Of a stretch of DNA of 64,000 nucleotides, positions 24,643 to 32,761 are shown piece by piece. The notes under the pieces are model-generated. The model was given only the letters and a program-made list of their open reading frames with translations. It did not search any database and had not been told where the DNA came from. The stretch is from Brevibacillus_H sp041920465 (GTDB lineage: Bacteria > Bacillota > Bacilli > Brevibacillales > Brevibacillaceae), in NCBI GenBank assembly GCA_041920465.1, contig JBHGXW010000049.1, positions 1 to 64,000 on the forward strand, in the 5' to 3' direction. Numbering within the stretch: position 1 is the stretch's first letter; each line of letters opens with the position of its first letter. A program made the translations under genes and the position numbers.

Positions 24643-25314
24643 CTACGATTGCGTCAGAGCAAGAACCGAGACACTTAGAATATGCGGCATTTGCTCAATT
24701 TCTTCGACGAGTTTGGGCGTTATGGCGGAATCCACTTCAATCACCATCAGGGCTTCACGGCCGCGCTCACGTCGGGACAATTCCATATGTCCGATATTCA
24801 TCTGGTACTTGGTCAAAATATTGGATACACCGGCAATCATACCGTAGCGGTCTTCATGCAGCACCATCAAGGTAGGGGCATCGCCGGAAAGCTTCAACGG
24901 GAAGCCGTTTGCTTCAACGATCTCAATTTTGCCGCCGCCGATGGAGATGCCGACAATTTCCACCGAGCCCGCTTCATCGCTCAGGCGAATACGTGATGTG
25001 TTGGGGTGGTCGGTCATTTCATCAGAAGTTTGCAAAATGATATCTATATTCAAATCCTTCGCGATTTGCAGCGAATCCTTTAAACGTAAATCAAAAGTGT
25101 CGAAATCGAGGATGCCGGCAACAGTAGCCACGTCAGATCCGTGCCCTTTATATGTCTTGGCAAAAGAGCCGTAAAACGTAATCACCGCTTTCTTCGGCTG
25201 ACGTCCGAAGAAGCTTCTGGCTACCCGCCCGATTCGGGCCGCGCCAGCCGTATGCGAGCTGGAAGGACCAACCATGACAGGTCCGATAATGTCAAAGACG
25301 CTTTTGTATTTCAC
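24643..25314 (-). CDS. sdaAB: L-serine dehydratase, beta subunit
   Basis: The product is 223 residues from GTG 25314 after GGGAGGAGAAACAA. It starts YKSVFDIIGPVMVGPSSSHT, the standard beta-subunit motif. The C-terminal ACT-like domain (PTLMVLHEDRYGMIAGVSNI) may sense serine. It is coupled with sdaAA downstream. Confidence 0.97.
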   Translation of the reverse strand: MKYKSVFDIIGPVMVGPSSSHTAGAARIGRVARSFFGRQPKKAVITFYGSFAKTYKGHGSDVATVAGILDFDTFDLRLKDSLQIAKDLNIDIILQTSDEMTDHPNTSRIRLSDEAGSVEIVGISIGGGKIEIVEANGFPLKLSGDAPTLMVLHEDRYGMIAGVSNILTKYQMNIGHMELSRRERGREALMVIEVDSAITPKLVEEIEQMPHILSVSVLALTQS

Positions 25315-25407
25315 TTGTTTCTCCTCCCTGTTTCCCGCTTGCTTATTATATTTTATCCTACAAGTAATGAAAGCGCTACATATCCCATGAGTACAAACTT
25401 GTAAAGA

Positions 25408-25447
25408 GGAAAGAGCAGTAGCCTGACGACGGCTAGCTGCTCTTTTG
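25408..25447 (-). terminator. Terminator of the asp23-fakA-degV unit
   Basis: On the minus strand AAGAGCAGC.TAGCC pairs with GGCTA.CTGCTCTT, and CCTCTTT follows. It lies about 20 bases after the DegV stop and separates it from sdaAB. Confidence 0.7.
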
Positions 25448-25463
25448 ACAAATCATTCGGAAA

Positions 25464-26333
25464 TCATGAATAAGCGTCTGCTTTTATCATCATGCACGCC
25501 AACGTACCGGGACCCGCATGTGTGCCGACAACCGGCCCGATTTCGGTGATGAACTCTTCCACGACTTGGAATTCGCTTTTTACCCGTTCCAATAAAGCAT
25601 TTGCTTCTTCGATGGAATCGGCATGGACAATGGCTGCTTTTACCGGTGCGCCGCCTGCATAAGCATGCAGTTCCTCCAGCATGCGGTTGATTGCCTTTTT
25701 GGTACCCCGCACCTTGTCAAACGGTAATACGTGTCCTTCCGGATCAAGCGTAAGAATCGGCTTAATGTTTAAGAGAGAGCCGATCAATGCTTGCGCTTTG
25801 CCAATCCGGCCGCCCTTCTGCAAATACTCCAGAGTATCCACGATAAAGTATACTTGAATATCTTTTAGTAACCGCTCGATTAAGTCCAAAATTTGTTGCT
25901 TGGATTTGCCGGCTTGGGCTGCCCGGGCTGCTTCAAGCGCGGCCAAACCGTGCAGGAAGGAAGCTTTTTTGGAGTCGATGATGGTAATATCCACATCTTC
26001 TTCCAGCATCGTCTTGGCGATCACCGCAGATTGGTACGTACCTGACAACACGGCAGAAAGCATAATGCAGATGATCTGAACATCTTTGCCGTGCTTTTCC
26101 AAGATCCGCTTATAAGCCTCCAAAAAATCGAGTGGAGACGGTTGCGACGTAGTTGGCATCACATCGGAATTTTTCAGCTTCTCGAAGAATTCCTTTGCGC
26201 TGATCGTCACGCTGTCTTGATAGCTCTCCTGGCCAAAATTAACCCGAAGCGGGACCATTTCAATTCCAAGTGATTCACGGTAGTCAGAACCAAGATCAGC
26301 CGCACTATCGGTAAGAATAACAATTGGTGACAT
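25464..26333 (-). CDS. DegV family fatty-acid-binding protein (FakB type)
   Basis: The product is 289 residues with the DegV fold: IVILTDSAADLGSDYRESLG at the start, TSQPSPLDFLEAY (TSQPSP, fatty-acid carboxylate site), DTLEYLQKGGRIGKAQALIG and a HAGPGTLACMM end. DegV/FakB proteins hold a fatty acid for phosphorylation by FakA. It lies 29 bases after fakA, supporting a FakA-FakB pair, although this gene is absent at this place in B. subtilis. Confidence 0.95.
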   Translation of the reverse strand: MSPIVILTDSAADLGSDYRESLGIEMVPLRVNFGQESYQDSVTISAKEFFEKLKNSDVMPTTSQPSPLDFLEAYKRILEKHGKDVQIICIMLSAVLSGTYQSAVIAKTMLEEDVDITIIDSKKASFLHGLAALEAARAAQAGKSKQQILDLIERLLKDIQVYFIVDTLEYLQKGGRIGKAQALIGSLLNIKPILTLDPEGHVLPFDKVRGTKKAINRMLEELHAYAGGAPVKAAIVHADSIEEANALLERVKSEFQVVEEFITEIGPVVGTHAGPGTLACMMIKADAYS

Positions 26334-26362
26334 TATATCCCCCTTTCGTCTTCAGTTAGAGG

Positions 26363-28063
26363 TTATTCAACGGAAAAAATAAACGGATAAAGCTGTTGAT
26401 TGCCGGAGTATACTTCCACCTCAACATCAGGGAAAGCTTCCGTCAGCACCTCTTCCAACTCCGCTGCCTGTTCCCTGGACGCTCCATCTCCGTAGATAAT
26501 CGTAACCAGACCGGAATCTTCATCCACCAGTCGGTGCAATAGCCCTTTGGCGCTTTCCATCATATCCGGATTGGCAACGACAATCGTGCCGTCGGCGATT
26601 CCGATGTAATCGTCCTGTTTGATGGTGACGTCGCCCATTTGGGTATCGCGAACAGCAAAGGTAACCTGACCTGTTTTGACAGCGTTTGCAGCCGCTGTCA
26701 TCGATTGTTGGTTGCTCTCCAAATCGGCTGCTCCGTTAAACGCAACCAGGGCAGCCATCCCCTGCGGGACGCTTTTGGTCGGAATCACGGCAACAGGAAT
26801 CTCGGACAATTCTGCCGCCTGTTTGGACGCCATGATTATGTTGCTGTTGTTCGGCAGGATGATCACTTTCTCGGCGTTTAATCCTTCCATCGCCTTCAGG
26901 AAATCTTCCGTGCTCGGATTCATCGTTTGCCCGCCTTCAACGACCACTTGCACGCCCATGCTTCTGAAAATCTCGGCGATTCCGCTTCCGGCCGCGACAG
27001 CAATCAAGGCGTACGGAAGCTTTTCTTGCTTCGTCTGCAGCGGTGTTTCCCGGGTTTTGCGTTTTTCTTCGTTTTGCAGGATGGTACTGTGCTGCTCCCG
27101 CATGTTTTCGATTTTCAGCCGGTGCAAGCTGCCGAATTGCTGCGCATAATTGAGCACCTGCCCCGGATTTTCCGCATGAATATGTACTTTGACAATATCG
27201 TCATCCGATACGACTAATAACGAGTCTCCCATCTTGTCCAAATGGGAACGGAACAGCGATTCGACAAACGGCTTTTTGTTCGGTTCGGTACTGTGAGTCA
27301 GCCAAATCATAAACTCGGTGCAGTAGCCGAAATGAATATCTTCCGTTTTCATGTGAACTTGGGCATGATGATGCTCCTCCACCAGTTGATCAAGGTCGAT
27401 CTCCTTTACAGCCGTCGCAGCGGCAGCATGCATGGTGTCCGCCGTTTCGCCGCGGAGTGCGCGCAAAAAGCCCTCATAGATAAAGACAAGCCCCTGTCCG
27501 CCTGAATCGACCACACCTACTTCTTTCAAAACCGGCAGCAGTTCAGGTGTACGGCTTAAACTGATCTTCGCATATTCAACCGTTTTCTCCATAACCTGGA
27601 CAATATCATCGATCGTCCGGGAAGCTTTGACGGCCATTTCCGCCGCTTCACGTGCGACAGTAAGAATGGTTCCTTCCACCGGTTTCATCACGGCTTGGTA
27701 GGCCGTATCGACGCCCTGCTTGAGGGCCTCGGCGAATTGTCGGGAGTTGATCTCGTCTTTCCCGGCAACCGCTTTACTGAACCCGCGGAAAAGTTGGGAG
27801 AGAATCACACCGGAGTTGCCGCGCGCCCCCATCAAAAGGCCTTTGGCCAAGGCAGCGGCCGATTCGCAAATTTTGGGAGATTCTTTTTTAGACAACTCAT
27901 CCACACCGGAAGAAAAAGTTAAGTTCATGTTCGTGCCCGTATCTCCGTCCGGTACCGGAAAGACATTCAATGCATCTACAACCTTAACGTTTTTATGTAA
28001 GTTGCTGGCTCCAAGGTAAACCATCTGACTTAATAGCTCGCCATCGAGTCGCTTATGTATCAC
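26363..28063 (-). CDS. fakA: Fatty acid kinase FakA (YloV; DhaL-like kinase)
   Basis: The product is 566 residues from GTG 28063 after AAGGAGGAGCATGA. The N-terminal DhaL-type kinase domain has VFPVPDGDTGTNMNLT and LLMGARGNSGVILSQ, which bind Mg-ADP. A middle domain and a C-terminal DegV-like domain follow (IILPNNSNIIMASKQAAEL, GLVTIIYGDGA). FakA phosphorylates FakB-bound fatty acids so that they can enter phospholipid synthesis. It follows asp23, as in B. subtilis. Confidence 0.95.
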   Translation of the reverse strand: MIHKRLDGELLSQMVYLGASNLHKNVKVVDALNVFPVPDGDTGTNMNLTFSSGVDELSKKESPKICESAAALAKGLLMGARGNSGVILSQLFRGFSKAVAGKDEINSRQFAEALKQGVDTAYQAVMKPVEGTILTVAREAAEMAVKASRTIDDIVQVMEKTVEYAKISLSRTPELLPVLKEVGVVDSGGQGLVFIYEGFLRALRGETADTMHAAAATAVKEIDLDQLVEEHHHAQVHMKTEDIHFGYCTEFMIWLTHSTEPNKKPFVESLFRSHLDKMGDSLLVVSDDDIVKVHIHAENPGQVLNYAQQFGSLHRLKIENMREQHSTILQNEEKRKTRETPLQTKQEKLPYALIAVAAGSGIAEIFRSMGVQVVVEGGQTMNPSTEDFLKAMEGLNAEKVIILPNNSNIIMASKQAAELSEIPVAVIPTKSVPQGMAALVAFNGAADLESNQQSMTAAANAVKTGQVTFAVRDTQMGDVTIKQDDYIGIADGTIVVANPDMMESAKGLLHRLVDEDSGLVTIIYGDGASREQAAELEEVLTEAFPDVEVEVYSGNQQLYPFIFSVE

Positions 28064-28075
28064 TCATGCTCCTCC

Positions 28076-28441
28076 TTACATTTCTCGATCTGTACGAACT
28101 CCTTGGACGAAGATGTTAATCGCCGGAACATCGATACCTACCATCTGTTCGAGTGTATAACGCACACGACGCTGAACGTTACCAGCTACCTCGGAAATTT
28201 TGGTTCCGTAGCTGACAATGATATGCATATCGAGGCTAACCTCACCATTTTGATTATGGACGACAACACCCTTGCTCAAGTTGTCCATTTTTAACAATTC
28301 TGCAATGCCGTCTTTAAACGCTTTGCGCGAGGCCATGCCGACGAGACCGAAAACTTCCATTGCCGCACCACCAGCAATACGGGCGATTACTTCTTCTGAA
28401 ACTTCAATTTTTCCCAATGGCGTGCTCATTTCCACTGTCAT
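28076..28441 (-). CDS. Asp23/Gls24 family envelope-stress protein (YloU)
   Basis: The product is 121 residues with the family pattern IEVSEEVIARIAGGAAMEVFG, DMHIIVSYGTKISEVAGNVQ and QMVGIDVPAINIFVQGV. The ribosome site AAGGAGGAGTCCTTGC precedes ATG 28441. It is the first gene of the leftward asp23-fakA-degV unit and is divergent from rpmB. These proteins are cytoplasmic or membrane-associated and linked to envelope stress; a direct biochemical role is unclear. Confidence 0.93.
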   Translation of the reverse strand: MTVEMSTPLGKIEVSEEVIARIAGGAAMEVFGLVGMASRKAFKDGIAELLKMDNLSKGVVVHNQNGEVSLDMHIIVSYGTKISEVAGNVQRRVRYTLEQMVGIDVPAINIFVQGVRTDREM

Positions 28442-28602
28442 GCAAGGACTCCTCCTTCGTAACGGCGCCTACCGTTAGTATTGGTACCACTTCTCCCAAT
28501 TCTACTTGAAAATAACAGCCTTGTGAAGGTTTTTCACCTATCTGTCTCACAGTGCCGGCTAAATACCGAGAGGAGTTCATCCGGTAAATAGCTGTCAAGT
28601 AT

Positions 28603-28631
28603 TGCAATTGACAGAAGTCTATGCTACTATA
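28603..28631 (+). promoter_or_regulatory. Promoter of rpmB
   Basis: TTGCAA at 28603-28608, a 17-base spacer and TACTAT at 28626-28631, with the extended TG at 28623-28624, form a good sigma-A promoter. A TTGACA at 28609-28614 is close by, but its spacing to any -10 is poor. Confidence 0.6.
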
Positions 28632-28698
28632 GTTCAAGTGTTTGTATTGCTCCAAAAGAGCATTCTCGTTTCACTCGCTTCAAGGGAGGTGGAAATAC

Positions 28699-28887
28699 AT
28701 GTCTCGCAAATGCTTCGTAACTGGTAAATCTGCTAAAGCCGGAAATGCACGCTCCCACTCCATGCGCGCTACTCGCCGTACTTGGGGTGTTAACGTACAA
28801 AAAGTGCGTATCCTCGTTGATGGCAAACCAAAACGCGTATATGTAAGCACAAGAGCTTTGAAATCCGGTCTTGTAACTCGCGTATAA
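28699..28887 (+). CDS. rpmB: 50S ribosomal protein L28
   Basis: The product is 62 residues from ATG 28699, preceded by GGGAGGTGG. It starts MSRKCFVTGKSAKAGN and ends STRALKSGLVTRV, the usual L28 pattern, with SHSMRATRRTW and NVQKVRI between. A longer open frame upstream has no ribosome site and runs through the promoter. It carries one cysteine only, so it is the zinc-independent (C-minus) form. It is transcribed alone, opposite to its neighbours. Confidence 0.98.
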   Translation: MSRKCFVTGKSAKAGNARSHSMRATRRTWGVNVQKVRILVDGKPKRVYVSTRALKSGLVTRV

Positions 28888-28914
28888 TTGCGGAAAAGCC
28901 ATTTATATGATGCC

Positions 28915-28943
28915 AAAAAAAGCACCTTTTCAGGTGCTTTTTT
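28915..28943. terminator. Terminator after rpmB
   Basis: A 10-bp stem AAAAGCACCT/AGGTGCTTTT with a five-base loop is followed by more T on the plus side and mirrored by A on the other. It ends rpmB and also faces the leftward spoVM transcript. Confidence 0.9.
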
Positions 28944-29044
28944 ACGTTTTTTTAACATTATCATATTTCATTTGCCCGGTTTTAAAGAAGCTTCGTCCTG
29001 CTCGTCAGAAAGAAATCGATAGCTCGGACGAAGATTCCCTAAGA

Positions 29045-29128
29045 TTATTTCTTCCTATTAAATACCTCGATAATCCCCCGAATCATGCCGCCGAGGAACT
29101 TTGGTAGCTTGATTGTATAAAAACGCAT
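29045..29128 (-). CDS. spoVM: Stage V sporulation protein M (SpoVM)
   Basis: A 27-residue peptide, MRFYTIKLPKFLGGMIRGII followed by EVFNRKK, is nearly the same as SpoVM of B. subtilis (MKFYTIKLPKFLGG...). It is an amphipathic helix that recognises the convex forespore membrane and anchors the coat ATPase SpoIVA. The ribosome-site-like GGGGGGG lies upstream of ATG 29128. Position between thiN and rpmB is conserved in Bacillales. Confidence 0.95.
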   Translation of the reverse strand: MRFYTIKLPKFLGGMIRGIIEVFNRKK

Positions 29129-29147
29129 TCTGACCCCCCCTTACAAA

Positions 29148-29324
29148 TTACTTGAGTTGAAACAGAAACCAGCCAACCCCCATTAATCCGATTCCCAAAA
29201 TGGCATACCACACCCATGGAGGTGCCGTACCAAACAGAATGGAAACCCCCAAGACGGCGAGAATCACGCCCAAAATGCGTCTTATGACGTTCCCCTGTCG
29301 TGCAAAAAACAGCCGAAATCCCAC
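29148..29324 (-). CDS. Small membrane protein of unknown function, upstream of spoVM
   Basis: The product is 58 residues from GTG 29324 (GGGAGGTG seven bases upstream). A basic start, FRLFFARQGNVIRRI, is followed by two hydrophobic segments (LGVILAVLGVSILFG, then WYAILGIGLMGVGWFLFQL) and a final Lys. It stops 20 bases before the SpoVM start, so the two are probably co-transcribed. The family is not recognised. A competing frame in the same DNA lacks a matched ribosome site and has no protein-like pattern. Confidence 0.65.
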   Translation of the reverse strand: MGFRLFFARQGNVIRRILGVILAVLGVSILFGTAPPWVWYAILGIGLMGVGWFLFQLK

Positions 29325-29489
29325 TTCCCGGCACCTCCCTTAGGGCGTTATCCGAACGCAGTTATTACATCTTATTTCCACCAAGGGTCAAACATGTGTC
29401 TGGCAGACAAAAGAATCTAAAAAAATCATGTGAATGATGATTGCCTTTACGTGATATCTATATGCGTCCAGAATCATTTTGTGTACACT

Positions 29490-29540
29490 TTAACCTCCCC
29501 CGCCCGAAGTCTCCCGCTTCTTAGGGGGTGGGAGCATTCA
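29490..29540. other. GC-rich palindromic segment resembling an IS200/IS605-type end
   Basis: The segment ends in a CTCCCGCTTCTTAGGG-type hairpin whose other arm is GGTGGGAG. This kind of sequence is common at IS200/IS605 (TnpB) right ends in Bacillales. No tnpA or tnpB gene is present. It may simply act as the terminator structure of thiN. The rest of 29325-29537 holds nothing recognisable. Confidence 0.3.
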
Positions 29541-30182
29541 CGGATCGTTTGTGCACATGACAAATAAGGCTCCGGTTCGAAGGGTGATTCTGCCTGCCGG
29601 TGCGATCAGTTCGTTGCTGACGCCGATTGCCATTCCCATATCAACGGTTGCTTCGTGAAGCGGATACAAAAAGCCTTCCAAAGTAATTCCCGTCACCGAA
29701 AGCGAAAGCGGCAGCAGGGAGATGAAGCGATATTGGTTTCGTTCGATTGTCAAGGCGGGAAAGCGCTCCGAGAGCAGCAATACCCGGTTCTCTTTGCTTT
29801 CGATCCGCATCCAGACACCAGCCTGATGAGCTTTGTAGAGCAGTTGCAAATTGGCCAGCGTATGGTCCATTCTGCTGCCGATCGCTCCGTACATGACGAT
29901 TTCCGAAGGGGCAAGGGCAAGTGCTGTCTTTAGGGCGATCTCCGAATCAGTCAAATCCTTCTGACTGGGGAACTGGTCAATCGTGACGCCTGCCCCTTTC
30001 AGACGCCGGACACCCGCTTCGCCAATTGTGTCAAAATCGCCAATGGCAAGCGCAGGAACAATCCCCGCGTCCAGTAAACGAATCGCTCCGCCATCCACTC
30101 CGATCACCATGTCATTTGCTTCCGGGGAGGGCAGCACGTCGAGATTGCCTCCCGTACAGATATGTATTACTCGTTTCGTCAT
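29538..30182 (-). CDS. thiN: Thiamine pyrophosphokinase
   Basis: The product is 214 residues from ATG 30182 (AAAGGATG six bases upstream; the in-frame ATG at 30191 lies in that site). Motifs are VIGVDGGAIRLLDAG, LAIGDFDTIG, QKDLTDSEIALKTAL and YGAIGSRMDHTLAN, which bind ATP-Mg and thiamine. It makes thiamine pyrophosphate. In B. subtilis thiN follows rpe directly; here about 7 kb separates them. Confidence 0.95.
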   Translation of the reverse strand: MTKRVIHICTGGNLDVLPSPEANDMVIGVDGGAIRLLDAGIVPALAIGDFDTIGEAGVRRLKGAGVTIDQFPSQKDLTDSEIALKTALALAPSEIVMYGAIGSRMDHTLANLQLLYKAHQAGVWMRIESKENRVLLLSERFPALTIERNQYRFISLLPLSLSVTGITLEGFLYPLHEATVDMGMAIGVSNELIAPAGRITLRTGALFVMCTNDP

Positions 30183-30226
30183 ATCAAACATCCTTTATAG
30201 GACAAAATTTATAAATTCCTACCGAC

Positions 30227-30259
30227 GAAAAAATAGCCGCTGGTAGGCTCCAAGCGGCT
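30227..30259 (-). terminator. Terminator of the amino-acid ABC operon
   Basis: On the minus strand AGCCGCT and AGCGGCT form a 7-bp stem with an 11-base loop, followed by ATTTTTTCG. It lies about 30 bases after the ATPase stop. Confidence 0.85.
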
Positions 30260-30287
30260 TTGTTCTGTTTATCCTATTTTCTCATTC

Positions 30288-31010
30288 TTACAGCATTTTC
30301 TCAAGAAATTGTCTTGCTCTCTCACTTTTCGGGTTGGTGAAGAAATCTTGCGGAGAAGCTTCTTCCACCAGCCTGCCTTCATCGAGGAAGCAGATACGAT
30401 CCGCCACTTCCCGGGCAAAGCCCATCTCGTGGGTTACAATGGCCATGGTGATTCCGGTATGGGCGAGTGATTTCATAACCTCCAGCACCTCTTTAACCAT
30501 CTCTGGGTCGAGGGCTGAGGTAGGCTCGTCAAACAGCATGATTTCTGGCTCCATCGCCAGTGAACGGGCAATCGCCACACGCTGTTTTTGACCGCCGGAT
30601 AAGCGGTTCGGATAGATGTCAGCCTTGTCAGCAAGCCCGACACGCTTCAAGAGATCCATCCCTTTTTGCCGGGCGGCCTCCTTGGATACATTTTTTACCT
30701 TAACCGGTGCATACATCAAATTCTCCAGAACCGTCATGTGCGGGAACAGGTGAAAGTGCTGAAACACCATCCCGATCTTTTGGCGGATGGCGAGAATATC
30801 CGTTTTTGGCGCAGTAATGTCCACGCTGTCAATATAGATGTGCCCCTTGGTCGGAACCTCAAGCAGGTTCATGCAGCGCAGCAAGGTAGACTTACCGGAA
30901 CCGGATGGCCCGATAATCGCTACCACGTCGCCTTTCTTGATTTCCGTAGAAATGTCTTTCAGCACATCAAGCTTGCCAAAAGACTTGTGCAAATTCTCAA
31001 CTTTAATCAC
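30288..31010 (-). CDS. glnQ: Polar amino-acid ABC transporter, ATPase (GlnQ-like)
   Basis: The product is 240 residues. Motifs are IIGPSGSGKSTLLRCMN (Walker A), NRLSGGQKQRVAIARSL (signature), IMLFDEPTSALDPEMVKE (Walker B) and TMAIVTHEMGFA (switch). This is the PAAT subfamily energising glutamine, arginine or cystine uptake. It overlaps the permease stop by eight bases and is third in the operon. Confidence 0.93.
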   Translation of the reverse strand: MIKVENLHKSFGKLDVLKDISTEIKKGDVVAIIGPSGSGKSTLLRCMNLLEVPTKGHIYIDSVDITAPKTDILAIRQKIGMVFQHFHLFPHMTVLENLMYAPVKVKNVSKEAARQKGMDLLKRVGLADKADIYPNRLSGGQKQRVAIARSLAMEPEIMLFDEPTSALDPEMVKEVLEVMKSLAHTGITMAIVTHEMGFAREVADRICFLDEGRLVEEASPQDFFTNPKSERARQFLEKML

Positions 31011-31662
31011 CGCGGCGCAACCTCCTCTCCAGCAGTTTTGCGGCCCCTGTCAAGGTCATCACCATGACGTAATAGAGCAATCCGGCAAACAGGTAAGGCT
31101 CGAAGTAAATATATTTCTCCGCACGCACGACGTCCGCCCGGCGCATGATGTCCATTACGCTGATGGTGGAGACGAGCGCTGATTCTTTCAACAATGCGAT
31201 GCTTTCATTAACCAGAGCTGGCAAGATGTTTTTCAATGCCTGCGGGAAAATGATGTCAATCATCATTCGCCTGTAAGGAACACCAAGTGCCATCGCCGCT
31301 TCCCGCTGACCTTTGTCAACCGCCATAATCCCGGCGCGAATGGTTTCCGAGATATAAGCAGCCGAATTAAGGGAAAACGCGATTACCCCTGCGGTGAGAG
31401 CGGGAATATCATATTTCAAAAGCTGCGGAGTTGCATAGTAAATGAGCGATAATTGCAAAATGAGCGGAGTACCGCGAAAGATGGAGGTGTAAACAACTGC
31501 AAATCCTTTTAAGATGCGAAACGAGGAAATCTTGAATAAGGAAAGAACAGTCCCCCAAATAAAACCAAAAATTAACGATAAAAACGTGAACTGAAGCGTG
31601 ACCAATATCCCCTGGAGAATAAAAGGGATAGAGGGCACGATTCGTGAAAAATCCAAATCCAT
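31003..31662 (-). CDS. Polar amino-acid ABC transporter, permease
   Basis: The product is 219 residues from ATG 31662 (AAGGTGG nine bases upstream; the ATG at 31671 abuts the site). It has five membrane segments with VYTSIFRGTPLILQLSLIYY and the EAA-loop motif AAMALGVPYRRMMIDIIFPQ, which contacts the ATPase. It probably acts as a homodimer, since only one permease gene is present. Confidence 0.92.
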   Translation of the reverse strand: MDLDFSRIVPSIPFILQGILVTLQFTFLSLIFGFIWGTVLSLFKISSFRILKGFAVVYTSIFRGTPLILQLSLIYYATPQLLKYDIPALTAGVIAFSLNSAAYISETIRAGIMAVDKGQREAAMALGVPYRRMMIDIIFPQALKNILPALVNESIALLKESALVSTISVMDIMRRADVVRAEKYIYFEPYLFAGLLYYVMVMTLTGAAKLLERRLRRGD

Positions 31663-31683
31663 GCCCTTCATCCACCTTACGAA

Positions 31684-32502
31684 TTATTTTTTGCCTTGGT
31701 CTTCAAACCATTTTTTAACCAGCTTGTCCAGCTCACCGGAATCCTTCAGCTTTTTAATCACTTTGTTGAAGTCTTCCACATGTTTCGAACCTTTCGGGAA
31801 AGCTACCGCGGAACCGTTCTGGCCTGCGTCAGGAATTGTGTTGAATTCAATGTCAGGGTTGGAAGACGCATAACCTTTTGCTACCGTATCTTCAATGATG
31901 GCAGCGTCGATGCGCTTCGCTTTCAATTCCTGGATAATGTCGCCGATTTTGTTGAGCGGTACGATTTGCATGCCTTGTACTTTCTCGGCCATTTTCTTCG
32001 CATCGTCATGCTGGATAGAGCCAAGCTGTACGCCTACCTTTTTGCCGGCGAGGCTCTCCGGAGCAGTCAGGTTGCTGCCTTTTGGCGCAACGATGGTATT
32101 TTTCGCTTCATAATAAATATCAGAGAAGTCAACGTTTTTCTTGCGCTCATCAGTTGGTGTCATACCAGCCATCACGAAGTCGACACGCTGGGATTGTAGC
32201 GCCGGGATCAAACCGTTAAAGTCAGAGTCTTTGATTTCCAGTTCAAAGCCAAGCTCATTGGCGATATAGTTGGCGATATCAATGTCAAACCCTTTAATCT
32301 CATCTTTTCCGCTGGAAGTATCATGGAACTCATATGGCGGATAGTCCGCAGAAGTTCCCATCACCAGTTTTGGTTTCTCGGCAGGTGCTTGTCCTTGGCC
32401 TGCTTGCTCTTTGTTTTGGCTGGCTGTGCCGCAGCCTGTCAAAACGGATACTGCCAACACGGATGAGAGTGCCAGCATGACAAGTGATTTCATTTTTTTC
32501 AT
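31684..32502 (-). CDS. Amino-acid-binding lipoprotein of the ABC importer
   Basis: The product is 272 residues from ATG 32502 (GCAGGAGG about ten bases before; an upstream in-frame ATG is rejected). The lipoprotein signal VLAVSVLTGCGTA places lipidated cysteine near residue 24. The solute-binding fold shows MGTSADYPPYEFHD, IKGFDIDIANYIANELG, FVMAGMTPTDERKKNVDFSD and AAIIEDTVAKGYASSNPD. An acidic pocket and a PTDER segment point to a polar or basic amino acid; the specificity cannot be fixed. Confidence 0.92.
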   Translation of the reverse strand: MKKMKSLVMLALSSVLAVSVLTGCGTASQNKEQAGQGQAPAEKPKLVMGTSADYPPYEFHDTSSGKDEIKGFDIDIANYIANELGFELEIKDSDFNGLIPALQSQRVDFVMAGMTPTDERKKNVDFSDIYYEAKNTIVAPKGSNLTAPESLAGKKVGVQLGSIQHDDAKKMAEKVQGMQIVPLNKIGDIIQELKAKRIDAAIIEDTVAKGYASSNPDIEFNTIPDAGQNGSAVAFPKGSKHVEDFNKVIKKLKDSGELDKLVKKWFEDQGKK

Positions 32503-32761
32503 CTTACAAAAACCTCCTGCAATCATGATTGGAACGAGTACTGCACCTTCACCCATTCATATTTATACAACATAATGACTATTTTAATCATTTCACAATC
32601 AATTTCAATCTAATTTAAGGATCACATAAAATTCCGATCATTTTAAAATTTTGCTCCTTTCCACACGGAAGCACTCACTCATTACAACGAAAATAAACCT
32701 TTACGTTGACACAGTTTTTGTAAGATTATTGAAATGAAAAACAAGAAGCTGGAGGTGCCTT
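32503..32761. other. Divergent promoter region
   Basis: This AT-rich 259-base gap lies between the leftward amino-acid importer and the rightward peptidase. A minus-strand TTGAAA and TAAAAT pair spaced 16 bases is a plausible importer promoter. No clear T-box, ArgR or CodY site was recognised. Confidence 0.4.

Noticed and set aside
28404..28655. Leftward open frame over the rpmB-asp23 intergenic region
   Set aside because: It covers the rpmB promoter and the asp23 ribosome site and reads like random sequence.
29083..29334. Longer leftward open frame over the small membrane protein upstream of spoVM
   Set aside because: Its translation lacks membrane or domain pattern and overlaps spoVM; the other frame has a good ribosome site and two clear helices.
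32503..32761. ArgR, CodY or T-box control before the amino-acid importer
   Set aside because: Only partial, scattered matches were seen; no complete operator or T-box sequence is present.
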